From contig CBDEUB010000002.1 of NCBI GenBank assembly GCA_965243145.1, positions 1,364,001-1,428,000 on the forward strand: a stretch of 64,000 nucleotides of DNA, read 5' to 3'. Below the pieces are notes generated by a model. That model worked only from the letters and a program-made list of their open reading frames with translations, had not been told where the DNA came from and searched no databases. Shown piece after piece: positions 1 to 7,878 of this stretch. Made by a program: the position numbers and the translations under genes. Source of the DNA: CBDBLK01 sp965243145 (GTDB taxonomy: Bacteria > Bdellovibrionota > Bacteriovoracia > Bacteriovoracales > Bacteriovoracaceae). Numbering within the stretch: position 1 is the first letter of the stretch; each line of letters starts with the position of its first letter.

Positions 1-1
1 C

Positions 2-133
2 GTTTTGTTATCCAACAAAACTCCCCAAATTGAAGAAAATATTAATGATGATTTTTTCCGTTTGAGTGAATCCTGCTGCTCTAAAAAACTAGATAAAATT
101 GTCGATATTCTTACTTCCAAGGCCTGTCAATAA
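2..133 (+). CDS. Partial hypothetical protein, C-terminal end
   Basis: Open in frame 2 from the window edge to a TAA at 131-133, giving the last 43 residues of a protein. The tail is polar and ends with lysines and cysteines (residues SESCCSKKLDKIVDIL are visible). I recognise no family. It lies 19 nt before the next gene on the same strand and is probably co-transcribed with it. Base composition is AT-rich like the rest of the first 2.7 kb, unlike the bulk of the window. Confidence 0.45.
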   Translation, partial: VLLSNKTPQIEENINDDFFRLSESCCSKKLDKIVDILTSKACQ

Positions 134-152
134 ACAACTGGAGAAAATTAAA

Positions 153-509
153 ATGCTCACCAAAAAAACAAAAATATTAAATGAACCCAAAGGCCAAAAG
201 GAAAAAATAGATATTAATGAAGTCGTTGCAAAAGCATTAGAGACTTTAGATTTAGACCTTCAATCATTTAAAAAAATTGCAGGAGAGGCCTTCATTGAAA
301 ATATTACACATAACGGACGGCCTAGTTTAGATCATGTTTTCAGCATAGACTTATTTAACATTTTAAGACGACTCCACCTCAACAATACCGTTGTTTTGAG
401 TGGCCATGAAAAAGAAGAACATTTAGGTGCTATTTGCGCTTCCATAAGAAAGAGTTTCAATATAAAAAAGGCCATTTGGTCAAGTCCGCTTGGAAAAAAT
501 TTAAATTGA
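153..509 (+). CDS. Hypothetical protein, 118 aa
   Basis: Small soluble protein with no signal peptide or membrane segment; I do not recognise the family. The start is set at the ATG at 153 because GGAG lies at 140-143, nine bases upstream; an upstream in-frame start at 99 would overlap the preceding partial gene. Residues 1-25 are lysine-rich, the middle is mixed alpha/beta-like. With the upstream partial gene it looks like a two-gene operon within the AT-rich end of the window. The stretch 510-701 that follows holds no convincing gene. Confidence 0.5.
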   Translation: MLTKKTKILNEPKGQKEKIDINEVVAKALETLDLDLQSFKKIAGEAFIENITHNGRPSLDHVFSIDLFNILRRLHLNNTVVLSGHEKEEHLGAICASIRKSFNIKKAIWSSPLGKNLN

Positions 510-701
510 ATCGCTGGAAATCAGAAACCAAACTTTTCTGTTTTAAATTACGATGGCAAATCAGATTTAGACGCTGGTTGGGTTTCTATAATGTAAGAGA
601 GTCATTGAAAAAAACTGGTACAAAGGGGTTATAAAATACCTAATTAAATTTAGTGGATATTCCCTCACTATAAAAGTTTAAACTATCTTACCATTACCAA
701 A

Positions 702-2471
702 TCATTTTTTTTCAGACTTATCCTTGCTCTCAAGATTATCAAAGAAGAAACTAAAATCGAATTTTTCATCAAAGTTTTTCGTTATAAATGTATTGAATAA
801 AATGAAATCTTTACCTGTTGATGAAAACTCCCATTGGCCACGCTGAATATGTTTTATAATCCCCTCTTTACTCCATTTTCTAAAAAGGTTAGACAACTGT
901 GTTGATTCTGAAGGAGTGTTCCCAAGACCTATAAGATTTTTTGCTTCCTTTGTCGTTATAATTCCTCGACGATTTGTCCCAAAAGCAAAAGATTTTAATA
1001 TTTTTTGGATTTTTTCCTCTTCAGAAGGAGAAAAGGTCTGAGTTATTTTCCCTGTCAGTGCAATATCAACCCAACGCTTCACTAACAAATCGTCTTCAAT
1101 TACAGATACAGGAGCATACTGATGTTCTAAAATTTCAAGAGCAATATTTTTGTAATATTCATCCAGTTTCTCTTCTATAAAAGACCATTTTTGATTTCTC
1201 CAAAGTATAAGAGCCATAGCAATTCGTGCATGGTTTTTAGTAGGAAAAGTATTGTAAAATTTATTAATAAGTTCTACCAAATATAAATACTGTTGATTAT
1301 TGTAAATCGTTATTTCCCATTTTCCATAATTTCCATGTTTATTAAATTCTATAATTGGTTCTTTTTTTCCAGATTCTAAGGCCAATCGAAAAACTCGCAA
1401 TTTTCCTGTTCCTAGCTCATCCGTAATTTTTGCTGCCCTGAGAGTTGTCATAAGAAGTTTATTTTTTACAAATGTCTTTTTAGAAAACCATTGTTTTGCA
1501 AAAAATTCTGCTTCCAGTAGAGCATTATTGCGTACTGTAATATGGTCTGGGTAAATATCAATAATAATCCCTCCCTGTTCTCTTTGATAAAGAGCATGTG
1601 CTGTTGCGTTCGCAAAAACTTCTCTCAACAATTTGGGTGGGTAGGGCATTTCTTCTGTTACAGAAGTTGTATTACCTGTAATAATGGTTCCCTTTTGTCT
1701 CGTCCATATCTGAACTTGAGAAACAAAATCATCAGTAAGAATATTGTAGACCCCTTTTTTTTCAACATTATCAATAACATCATCGTTAGCATCATAATGT
1801 GCTATCCTTACAGGAAAATCTCCAAATAAAATTCCTGAGGCGGCCTTACCATCAAGACATAATCTTTTCAAAACCTCGGAAGAACTTAAAGTGTTTAAAT
1901 CCTCGGAAAACTCTTGCGGGTCGGCCTTAGCAATTTTTTTGGCAAAATCCAATACCAAAGAATTATCAACACTTCCTTTCCATGAACGACACGAAAAATC
2001 TTCTCCAGGAAAATTTAAAGAACACTGGATACGCTCATTTGCCTTCATTTTTGTACTTGAAGTGCCTGATAATTTATAGGCCTCTCTCTTCCATTCAGTA
2101 ATGTCTCCGGGATTTTGAATATCTAAAAAAATGCAGTATTTTCCATCAAAGAGTTCTACAAATATGTCCTTAACAGCATCTGATGGAGATAAGAAAGCAT
2201 TTATCTGTTGTGCTATAGTTACTTCTGTTCGTTCTGCCCATTTTTGCCCATTCTCAAGCACATTACCTTTGTCATCAATGCCAACAACAAGCCAACCTCC
2301 TTCCTGAGATACATGATTAGCAATGGCAGAAATACTTTCTCCACATCTATGATTCCAACTAGATTTAAACTCTAATCTTGGGTAGGAAATCTCTAATAAT
2401 CGACCATGCGAAACTTGGTTTTTTAACTCATCAATCGTTGGCCTTTTATACAACGAATTATCAGATGGCAT
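702..2471 (-). CDS. AlbA/Schlafen-type putative DNA-binding protein with ATPase-like fold
   Basis: 589 aa. Residues about 25-130 match the AlbA_2 (Schlafen-related) pattern: an LEFKSSW segment, then ISAIANHVSQEGGWLVVGID, the GG-x-x-x-hGhD core of the family. Residues about 270-320 (PKLLREVFANATAHALY, then IIIDIYPDHITVRNN) resemble the GHKL-like ATP-binding domain that usually follows AlbA_2. The C-terminal 150 residues look like a winged-helix region. Such proteins are often called transcriptional regulators, and some occur in mobile or defence loci; the function here is unknown. The gene is AT-rich, lies between the left edge and tRNA-Ser, and has an imperfect tandem repeat just upstream of its start. 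Its placement fits an integrated element. Confidence 0.7.
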   Translation of the reverse strand: MPSDNSLYKRPTIDELKNQVSHGRLLEISYPRLEFKSSWNHRCGESISAIANHVSQEGGWLVVGIDDKGNVLENGQKWAERTEVTIAQQINAFLSPSDAVKDIFVELFDGKYCIFLDIQNPGDITEWKREAYKLSGTSSTKMKANERIQCSLNFPGEDFSCRSWKGSVDNSLVLDFAKKIAKADPQEFSEDLNTLSSSEVLKRLCLDGKAASGILFGDFPVRIAHYDANDDVIDNVEKKGVYNILTDDFVSQVQIWTRQKGTIITGNTTSVTEEMPYPPKLLREVFANATAHALYQREQGGIIIDIYPDHITVRNNALLEAEFFAKQWFSKKTFVKNKLLMTTLRAAKITDELGTGKLRVFRLALESGKKEPIIEFNKHGNYGKWEITIYNNQQYLYLVELINKFYNTFPTKNHARIAMALILWRNQKWSFIEEKLDEYYKNIALEILEHQYAPVSVIEDDLLVKRWVDIALTGKITQTFSPSEEEKIQKILKSFAFGTNRRGIITTKEAKNLIGLGNTPSESTQLSNLFRKWSKEGIIKHIQRGQWEFSSTGKDFILFNTFITKNFDEKFDFSFFFDNLESKDKSEKK

Positions 2472-2497
2472 ACCAGCAATACCTTTGAAAAATAAAC

Positions 2498-2640
2498 AAT
2501 TTTAATAGGTTATAAGCTCCCAATTCCTAAAAATCAACACTTCATAAAAAGCGACGACATACCGACGACAAATTTAATAATTTCAATAAGTTAAACCCCT
2601 ATTTCCTAAAAATCGACATCTCATAGAAAGCGACGACAAC
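2498..2640. repeat. Imperfect tandem repeat, two units of about 62 bp, period 81
   Basis: Unit A (2498-2560) and unit B (2579-2640) share TTCCTAAAAATC, then a CATA-AAAGCGACGAC block at the same spacing, with scattered differences. They fill the region immediately upstream of the minus-strand AlbA-type gene, so they may be operator copies, or integrase arm-type sites at an island end. The gene-free stretch 2472-2811 holds these repeats plus a terminator-like hairpin and no credible ORF. Confidence 0.6.
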
Positions 2641-2755
2641 GGGAGAAATGCTGAAAAATCATTATCTTTCTATTCAATGTAGAACAAACACTTAACACTT
2701 TGCACCAAGACAAGCTATAGTTCAGCGACCGCATAGGGTAGAAATAACCCCTCGT

Positions 2756-2782
2756 GGAAAAGTCCACTTTCCCGATTTTTTT
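2756..2782 (+). terminator. Terminator-like hairpin with T-run
   Basis: GGAAA at 2756-2760 can pair with TTTCC at 2768-2772 (7-nt loop), followed three bases later by seven Ts at 2776-2782. It would terminate plus-strand transcripts, although the nearest clear plus-strand gene ends at 509. It may therefore belong to an unrecognised small RNA or be coincidental. Confidence 0.3.
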
Positions 2783-2811
2783 GATTCCGAGTGTTCGCAT
2801 ACTTTGACAAA

Positions 2812-2899
2812 TGGCGGAGACGGAGAGATTCGAACTCTCGATACCCGAAGGTATGACACCTTAGCAAGGTGCTGGTTTTGGCCACTCACCCACGTCTCC
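2812..2899 (-). tRNA. tRNA-Ser(GCU)
   Basis: The minus strand folds as a class II tRNA: acceptor stem GGAGACG/CGTCTCC, discriminator G and encoded CCA (2812-2814), a D arm with GGGTGAGTGGCC, an anticodon stem GCACC/GGTGT closing the loop TTGCTAA (anticodon GCT), a long variable arm ATACC-TTCG-GGTAT and a T arm with TTCGAATC. It decodes AGU/AGC. Its 3' end faces the AT-rich accessory segment on the left, the arrangement seen when an element integrates into the 3' end of a tRNA gene. Confidence 0.96.
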
Positions 2900-3012
2900 G
2901 AAAACCGCAGAACTTGAATTTTCGTGCCTGAGTTTCCTACAAGTAGGCCCTGGTGGCAACTGTTTAAAGGCCGCAGCTAAAGCAAAGCAGCATCCGCCGC
3001 GTGCGCCCGTTC

Positions 3013-3759
3013 TCAAAAAATCTTGGAGTAGTTGGCGGCAGTGGTGATGGCCTTGATGCGTATGGGGTAATCGCAAAATGAGGCCAGGCGCTCTCCCAGC
3101 TTGCGGTCAGTTGCGGAAAGGCCATTGAAAATAAACTGCTGCTCGCCCGCGTGTTCGATCATCACTTCGATACTGGGGTGGGTGTGGGCAATCTCAACTT
3201 CGCAGATGATTAGGCCGCGCCTGCGGGCCTGCAATATGGCCCTTTTCATTTGAGTGCTCAAAATTTCAAATCGGCCCAGAGAAGAGCGGCGGCCGTGAAA
3301 AACCGGCGAGCAAACCTCTTCACCATGGCCATCTATGACTCTAATTTGGGCAACTTCGTGAGGGAACCAGCCCAGTGTGCTAAATTGCAGCAGCCTTTGC
3401 TCCGTCTCGCCATTGGGCCTAAGTTCGAGGTCGTGAAAATAGGAAGTCCGATTTTTAATGATGGATAACGCTTCAAAGTTGAGCAGGCACAACTGGCAGT
3501 CTTCGGGAAGTTTAATGTCTTGGACAAACTTGAGAGCGAGTGCCAAGCGGGGACGGCCGAATGTCCAGTTGAGCCGCATGGCCTTGGGCAAATTCCAGGT
3601 CATCCAATAAACGGGAGTGCTGATCCAATCCAACAAAAATTCGAGAGAAAAAACGGACGGAAACACAAGGCCCAAGGAGATTCTTCCCGTTAAGCAAAAA
3701 GCGAACCTGGCCAACCTATCGGATACCACGGGAATAGAGTTAGAGGGATTAAGGCCCAA
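3013..3759 (-). CDS. Hypothetical protein with JAMM/MPN-like motif
   Basis: 248 aa from a TTG start; the true start is uncertain and the ATG codons further in (near MRLNWTFG) are alternatives. The C-terminal third contains EVEIAHTHPS followed, after an insertion, by LSATDRKLGERLASF. This resembles the zinc-binding H-x-H-P ... S-x-x-D signature of JAMM/MPN (RadC, Mov34) proteins, including a preceding beta strand and a following helix. The gap between HxHP and SxxD is about 19 residues, longer than the canonical 7-10, so activity is doubtful. It follows fructose-bisphosphate aldolase by 23 nt on the same strand and could be its operon partner. Confidence 0.5.
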   Translation of the reverse strand: MGLNPSNSIPVVSDRLARFAFCLTGRISLGLVFPSVFSLEFLLDWISTPVYWMTWNLPKAMRLNWTFGRPRLALALKFVQDIKLPEDCQLCLLNFEALSIIKNRTSYFHDLELRPNGETEQRLLQFSTLGWFPHEVAQIRVIDGHGEEVCSPVFHGRRSSLGRFEILSTQMKRAILQARRRGLIICEVEIAHTHPSIEVMIEHAGEQQFIFNGLSATDRKLGERLASFCDYPIRIKAITTAANYSKIF

Positions 3760-3782
3760 AAAACCTAAGGGCAGAACTTACC

Positions 3783-4805
3783 CTAGAGGATAGATTTTCC
3801 TTCCGATCTCAAATCCTTAATGGCCTGAACCACTCTTTGGGCCATGGAATTTTCTGCCAGTTTCATGTAAGCGCGCGGGTCGTAGTGCTTTTTGGAACCC
3901 ACTTCACCATCAATTTTTAAGACTTGATCGTAATGGGTAAACATGTGTTTGGCCACTGCCTTGGTATAGGCGTACTGGGTGTCGGTATCAACATTCATTT
4001 TGACCACGCCGTAGTCGAGGGTCTGGTGAATCTCGGAAAGTTCGGAGCCGGAACCACCGTGGAAAACGAGCCAATGGCGGCCATTTTGGCCCATTTCCCT
4101 TTCCACTGCGGCCTGCCCGTCCCTTAAAATCTCGGGCCGCAATTTGACATTGCCCGGTTTGTAAACCCCGTGGACATTGCCAAAAGTGGCGGCGTACATA
4201 AATTTCCCCAAAGGGGCCAATTGTCGGGCGACGAAAACCATATCTTCGGGAGTGGTATAGAGCTTTTCAGAAGGAGCGTCTTCATTGTTGACCCCGTCTT
4301 CCTCTCCACCGACAATGCCGGTTTCCACTTCCAAAATAATGTCATTTTGGGCACACCGTTCGAGCAAACGGCGACTCTCTTTCATATTGTCCTCTAAACT
4401 CAACACCGAACCGTCAAACATGTGACTATTAAAGAGGTTGGGAAGGCCCTGCGCACGCCGCCGCTCCGTCTCTTCCACCAGAGGCAAAAAGAAATCGTCG
4501 ATGTGTTCCGGGTGACAATGATCAGTGTGGAGAGCAATACAAACCGGGTATTTTTCGGCCATTAGATGCACATGCTGGGCCAAAGAGATGGCCCCCAAGA
4601 CCATATCGCCGACTCCCTGGCCAGAGGCAAATTTTCCCCCTCCAGTGGAAATTTGAATGATCCCGTCAGACCTCATGTCGGCAAATGCCTTCAAAGCGGC
4701 ATTGGCGGTAGAAGTTGAAGTCACATTGATGGCGGGAAAGGCAAATTTTTCATCAGTCGCCTTATCGAGCATCTGAATGTATTGGGAATAATTGGCAATC
4801 GGCAC
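3783..4805 (-). CDS. fbaA: Class II fructose-bisphosphate aldolase
   Basis: 340 aa, full length for the class IIA family. It catalyses reversible aldol cleavage of fructose 1,6-bisphosphate to dihydroxyacetone phosphate and glyceraldehyde 3-phosphate with a divalent metal. Visible motifs are HTDHCHPEHID (Asp95-His96 in the catalytic/metal region), the glycine-rich VETGIVGGEEDGV, the metal-binding VFHGGSGS and the substrate-binding KMNVDTDTQ. It is cytosolic and serves glycolysis/gluconeogenesis. The gene lies 45 nt downstream of korB on the same strand and may be transcribed with korAB; the 23 nt after it lead into the JAMM-like gene. Confidence 0.95.
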   Translation of the reverse strand: MPIANYSQYIQMLDKATDEKFAFPAINVTSTSTANAALKAFADMRSDGIIQISTGGGKFASGQGVGDMVLGAISLAQHVHLMAEKYPVCIALHTDHCHPEHIDDFFLPLVEETERRRAQGLPNLFNSHMFDGSVLSLEDNMKESRRLLERCAQNDIILEVETGIVGGEEDGVNNEDAPSEKLYTTPEDMVFVARQLAPLGKFMYAATFGNVHGVYKPGNVKLRPEILRDGQAAVEREMGQNGRHWLVFHGGSGSELSEIHQTLDYGVVKMNVDTDTQYAYTKAVAKHMFTHYDQVLKIDGEVGSKKHYDPRAYMKLAENSMAQRVVQAIKDLRSEGKSIL

Positions 4806-4850
4806 TGTAGGACTCCTTTGTAAACTCAGATCAAAACTTGTAACTGCTCA

Positions 4851-5861
4851 CTAAGCCTCAACCTTCCAGGTCGAACCGGAAAGCAACACTTTTTGCATAT
4901 CTCCAGCACCCCGCTTTTCGGTGATTTGCTCGATTTGCGAACAAATGGCCTGGTCGTAGATGGAATCGTCAACCTGGTGAAGAATCCCCATGGGCATGGG
5001 GCCTTTATGAGGGGGTAAACTGGCCAAAATATAGGCCAAGTTGGAATTTTTTTGGTCGTGAACCAGGATTTCCGATTCATCAACACTATTGCAATCGACG
5101 ACCTCCAGGTGCGATCCCTTTTGTACGATTCCCTTGCTATTGCCCTTTCCAAAGCGCATGGGTTTGCCATCCTCCAGGAAAAAGGCCCAATCGTCGCGCA
5201 ATTTGCGGTTGGTGTAATTGTCGTGAATTTTGTCGTTGAAAATCACGCAATTCTGCAAAATTTCTATAAAGGAAGTTCCCCGGTGGCGCTCGGCCGCCAA
5301 AAATATTTCTTGCATGTGTTTGGGATCAGTGTCCATGGTGCGCGCGACGAAGGTGGCCCCCGCACCCAATGCCAATTTGTTGGGCAAAAAAGCACGGTCG
5401 ATGGAACCGTAGGGAGTTGATTTGGTCACCGTTCCCGTCTTGGAAGTGGGAGAATATTGGCCCTTGGTGAGGCCATAAATTTCGTTGTTAAAAAGCAGTA
5501 TATTGAGATCGACATTGCGGCGGATGGCGTGGATCAAGTGATTGCCACCAATAGAAAGGCCATCCCCGTCGCCGGTAATCACCCAAACCGAGAGGTTCGG
5601 ATTGTGGGATTTGAGTCCCGAGGCAAAGGCCGGGGCGCGCCCGTGAATGGAGTGCAGGCCATAGGTATTCATGTAGTAGGGAAAGCGCGAAGAGCAGCCG
5701 ATTCCCGAAACAAAAACGATGTCTTCTTTTTTCTTGCCAATTTTCGTCATGGCCATCTGGGCGGCATTTAAAATGGCGTAGTCTCCGCAACCCGGACACC
5801 AGCGAACATCCTGGTCTGTGCTAAAATCTTTTTTTGTGTAGGGAGGGTGGTTCTCGGTCAT
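4851..5861 (-). CDS. korB: 2-oxoacid:ferredoxin oxidoreductase, beta (TPP) subunit
   Basis: 336 aa. Binds thiamine diphosphate and helps an iron-sulfur cluster pass electrons to ferredoxin during oxidative decarboxylation of a 2-oxo acid, probably 2-oxoglutarate. Visible features are the N-terminal WCPGCGDY (Cys22/Cys25), GIGCSSR (Cys56), the TPP motif GDGDG at 97-101 and the FNNEIYGLTKGQ segment from about 124. It follows korA by 18 nt on the same strand. 2-Oxoglutarate is favoured over pyruvate by the two-subunit architecture with a gamma-alpha fusion; the substrate is inferred, not proven. Confidence 0.92.
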   Translation of the reverse strand: MTENHPPYTKKDFSTDQDVRWCPGCGDYAILNAAQMAMTKIGKKKEDIVFVSGIGCSSRFPYYMNTYGLHSIHGRAPAFASGLKSHNPNLSVWVITGDGDGLSIGGNHLIHAIRRNVDLNILLFNNEIYGLTKGQYSPTSKTGTVTKSTPYGSIDRAFLPNKLALGAGATFVARTMDTDPKHMQEIFLAAERHRGTSFIEILQNCVIFNDKIHDNYTNRKLRDDWAFFLEDGKPMRFGKGNSKGIVQKGSHLEVVDCNSVDESEILVHDQKNSNLAYILASLPPHKGPMPMGILHQVDDSIYDQAICSQIEQITEKRGAGDMQKVLLSGSTWKVEA

Positions 5862-5879
5862 AATATATCCTTGGGTAAA

Positions 5880-7718
5880 TTAGGCCTCTAGGTGTTGGCG
5901 AAAAGCACTCACCAATTCGCCAATGGTGAAAGGTTGTCCTTGAATCTTGTTGTATTTTTCCGCCGTGAGATTGTAGCGGGCGTTGAGAACTTGGTGCAAT
6001 TGCCCCGAATTGAGTTCGCAAACCAACACTTTTTTGAAGGCCGAAAAAATATCTTCGACATTGCTCGGCATGGGGTTGAGGTGTTTGAGATGCACCAGGG
6101 AAATGCGTTGCCCGGCCTGCTGCATTTCCCGAACCGCCATGTGGGTGGCCCCGTAAGTTCCTCCCCAAGAAACCACCAACAAGTCGCCGGAATCTTCTCC
6201 CTCCACACTTTGCAAGGGAATATTTTTGTTGGCCCGTTCGACCTTTTGTTGGCGGATACGGCACATTTCCTGGTGGTTGTCGGGTTCATAAGAGACATTT
6301 CCGGTGTCCACCTGTTTTTCCAGGCCGCCCAAACGGTGCTCAAATCCCGCCATTCCCGGAACCGCCCAACTGCGCACCAAACTCTCGGCATCCCGCCGGT
6401 AGGCCAAAAAGTGTTCGGATGCGGAATCCCGATCGGGAAAGTGGGATGTAATTTTGTTGAATTGTTGGCCGAGGTCGGGAATTTTCCAAGGTTCGGCACC
6501 GTTGGCGATATAACCATCGGTCAACAACATGACCGGAGTCATGTGCTCAATGGCCAGGCGAGCGGCCTCAAAAGTCATTTCAAAACAGTCGTTGGGGCGA
6601 CTGGCGGCCACCACAAAAAGGGGGGACTCCCCGTTACGGCCATACATGGCCTGAAAGAGGTCGGATTGTTCCGTCTTGGTGGGAAGCCCAGTGGAGGGGC
6701 CGCCCCTTTGCACATTGATAATCACCAGGGGAAGTTCGTACATGACCGCCAAACCCATGGCCTCGCCCTTGAGGGAAATGCCTGGGCCAGACGAGGTGGT
6801 CACCGCCAGAGCGCCGCCAAAGGCCGCCCCGATAGCGGTGCAAATGCCGGCAATTTCATCTTCCGCCTGAAAAGTCTTCACGCCGAAATGCTTAAACTTG
6901 GAAAGTTCGTGGAGAATGTCGGAGGCGGGAGTGATGGGATAGGAGCCGAGAAAGAGCTTGAGTTTGGCCGCTTCCGCCGCTTGCACCAGGCCCCACGCCG
7001 TGGCCTGATTTCCACTGATGGAGCGATAAGTTCCCTCACCAATGGCCGCCTTGGGAACCTTGTAAGTCGAAATGACCGACTCAATCGTCTCGGCGTAGTG
7101 GAAACCCGCCTTGAGGGCCAGAGTATTGGCATTGATGAGTTGTTCACGGCCCTTAAACTTTTCCTTAATCCACTCCACAGTCGGCCCAAGACTGCGAGAA
7201 AACATAAAATAGGTCATGCCCAAAGCATAAAAGTTTTTACAGCGCGCTTTAGACTTGTTATCCAGTTCAACTTCTTTGAGGGCCTCCGTCGTCTGGGTAG
7301 TAATGTGCGCCTCCACTACTTGAAATTTGGCCAGGCCATCCCCCGTTAGGGGATCGCCTTGGTAGCCCGCTTTTTCGTAATTGCGCTGGGTAAAAGCGTC
7401 CTTATTGAGAATAATGACTCCGCCATCTTGAACCGAATCGACATTGGCCTTTAAGGCCGCGGGATTCATCGCCACCAAGACAAAAGGTTGATCCCCGGGA
7501 GTGTTGATCTCCGTGGCACCAATGTTCACCTGAAAACCGGAAACCCCGGCGACAGTCCCCGCCGGTGCCCTAATTTCGGCCGGAAAATCGGGAAAAGTGG
7601 CAATGTCGTTCCCCATGAGGGCGGAAGTGTTAGAAAATTGGGTTCCGGTGAGTTGCATCCCATCCCCGGAGTCTCCGGAGAAGCGAATCACCACACTTTC
7701 CATCTGTTTCATACTCAT
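5880..7718 (-). CDS. korA: 2-oxoacid:ferredoxin oxidoreductase, fused gamma-alpha subunit
   Basis: 612 aa. The N-terminal 190 residues are the POR gamma-type domain (GDSGDGMQLTG, then FPDFPAEIRAPAGT). The rest is the pyrimidine-binding alpha domain (SYPITPASDILHEL, AIGAAFGGALAVTTSSGPG) and a C-terminal domain II (LVVSWGGTYGATHMAVREM). Fusion of gamma and alpha is the usual KorA form. It acts with KorB in a reversible, ferredoxin-linked 2-oxoglutarate synthase/oxidase step. The start at 7718 has AAGGA about six bases upstream. It is divergent from the fused E1 gene at 7879, so two systems for 2-oxo acid oxidation share one 160-bp intergenic region. Confidence 0.93.
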   Translation of the reverse strand: MSMKQMESVVIRFSGDSGDGMQLTGTQFSNTSALMGNDIATFPDFPAEIRAPAGTVAGVSGFQVNIGATEINTPGDQPFVLVAMNPAALKANVDSVQDGGVIILNKDAFTQRNYEKAGYQGDPLTGDGLAKFQVVEAHITTQTTEALKEVELDNKSKARCKNFYALGMTYFMFSRSLGPTVEWIKEKFKGREQLINANTLALKAGFHYAETIESVISTYKVPKAAIGEGTYRSISGNQATAWGLVQAAEAAKLKLFLGSYPITPASDILHELSKFKHFGVKTFQAEDEIAGICTAIGAAFGGALAVTTSSGPGISLKGEAMGLAVMYELPLVIINVQRGGPSTGLPTKTEQSDLFQAMYGRNGESPLFVVAASRPNDCFEMTFEAARLAIEHMTPVMLLTDGYIANGAEPWKIPDLGQQFNKITSHFPDRDSASEHFLAYRRDAESLVRSWAVPGMAGFEHRLGGLEKQVDTGNVSYEPDNHQEMCRIRQQKVERANKNIPLQSVEGEDSGDLLVVSWGGTYGATHMAVREMQQAGQRISLVHLKHLNPMPSNVEDIFSAFKKVLVCELNSGQLHQVLNARYNLTAEKYNKIQGQPFTIGELVSAFRQHLEA

Positions 7719-7800
7719 CGCATTCCTTTTGAGTTGAGGCGAAAAAACTTTTTTCCTCCGCCCAAAATTTCTTCATCGCTTTTACAGGACAAATTCCAGT

Positions 7801-7831
7801 TTGTCTTGCCTTTTTTTTTAACTATTATGAT
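7801..7831 (+). promoter_or_regulatory. Possible promoter of the fused E1 gene
   Basis: TTGTCT at 7801-7806 and TATGAT at 7826-7831 with a 19-bp T-rich spacer, 47 bp before the plus-strand start codon at 7879. The -10 is good and the -35 only fair. It lies in the divergent region shared with korA, where regulators of both operons could bind. Confidence 0.35.
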
Positions 7832-7878
7832 AAATTAGGGAGAAAAGGGCCAATTACCGATGAAAAAAATTTAATGTT

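Noticed and set aside
434..634. 66-codon frame MRFHKKEFQY...
   Set aside because: Overlaps the preceding 118-aa gene by 76 bp, has no ribosome-binding site and is merely Lys/Arg-rich.
2641..2811. Small RNA ending at the T-run near 2782
   Set aside because: Two hairpins are present but no convincing promoter was found, so only the terminator-like element is listed.
2861..3076. 71-codon frame on the minus strand
   Set aside because: Overlaps tRNA-Ser and the next gene; composition is not protein-like.
4840..4851. GTAACTGCTCAC at the end of korB as a further repeat copy
   Set aside because: Only 12 bases match the repeat terminus and the rest is absent; mentioned as a possible relic, not annotated.
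5892..7349. 485-codon open frame on the plus strand
   Set aside because: It lies wholly antisense to korA, has a low-complexity composition typical of a GC-biased shadow frame and no family motifs.
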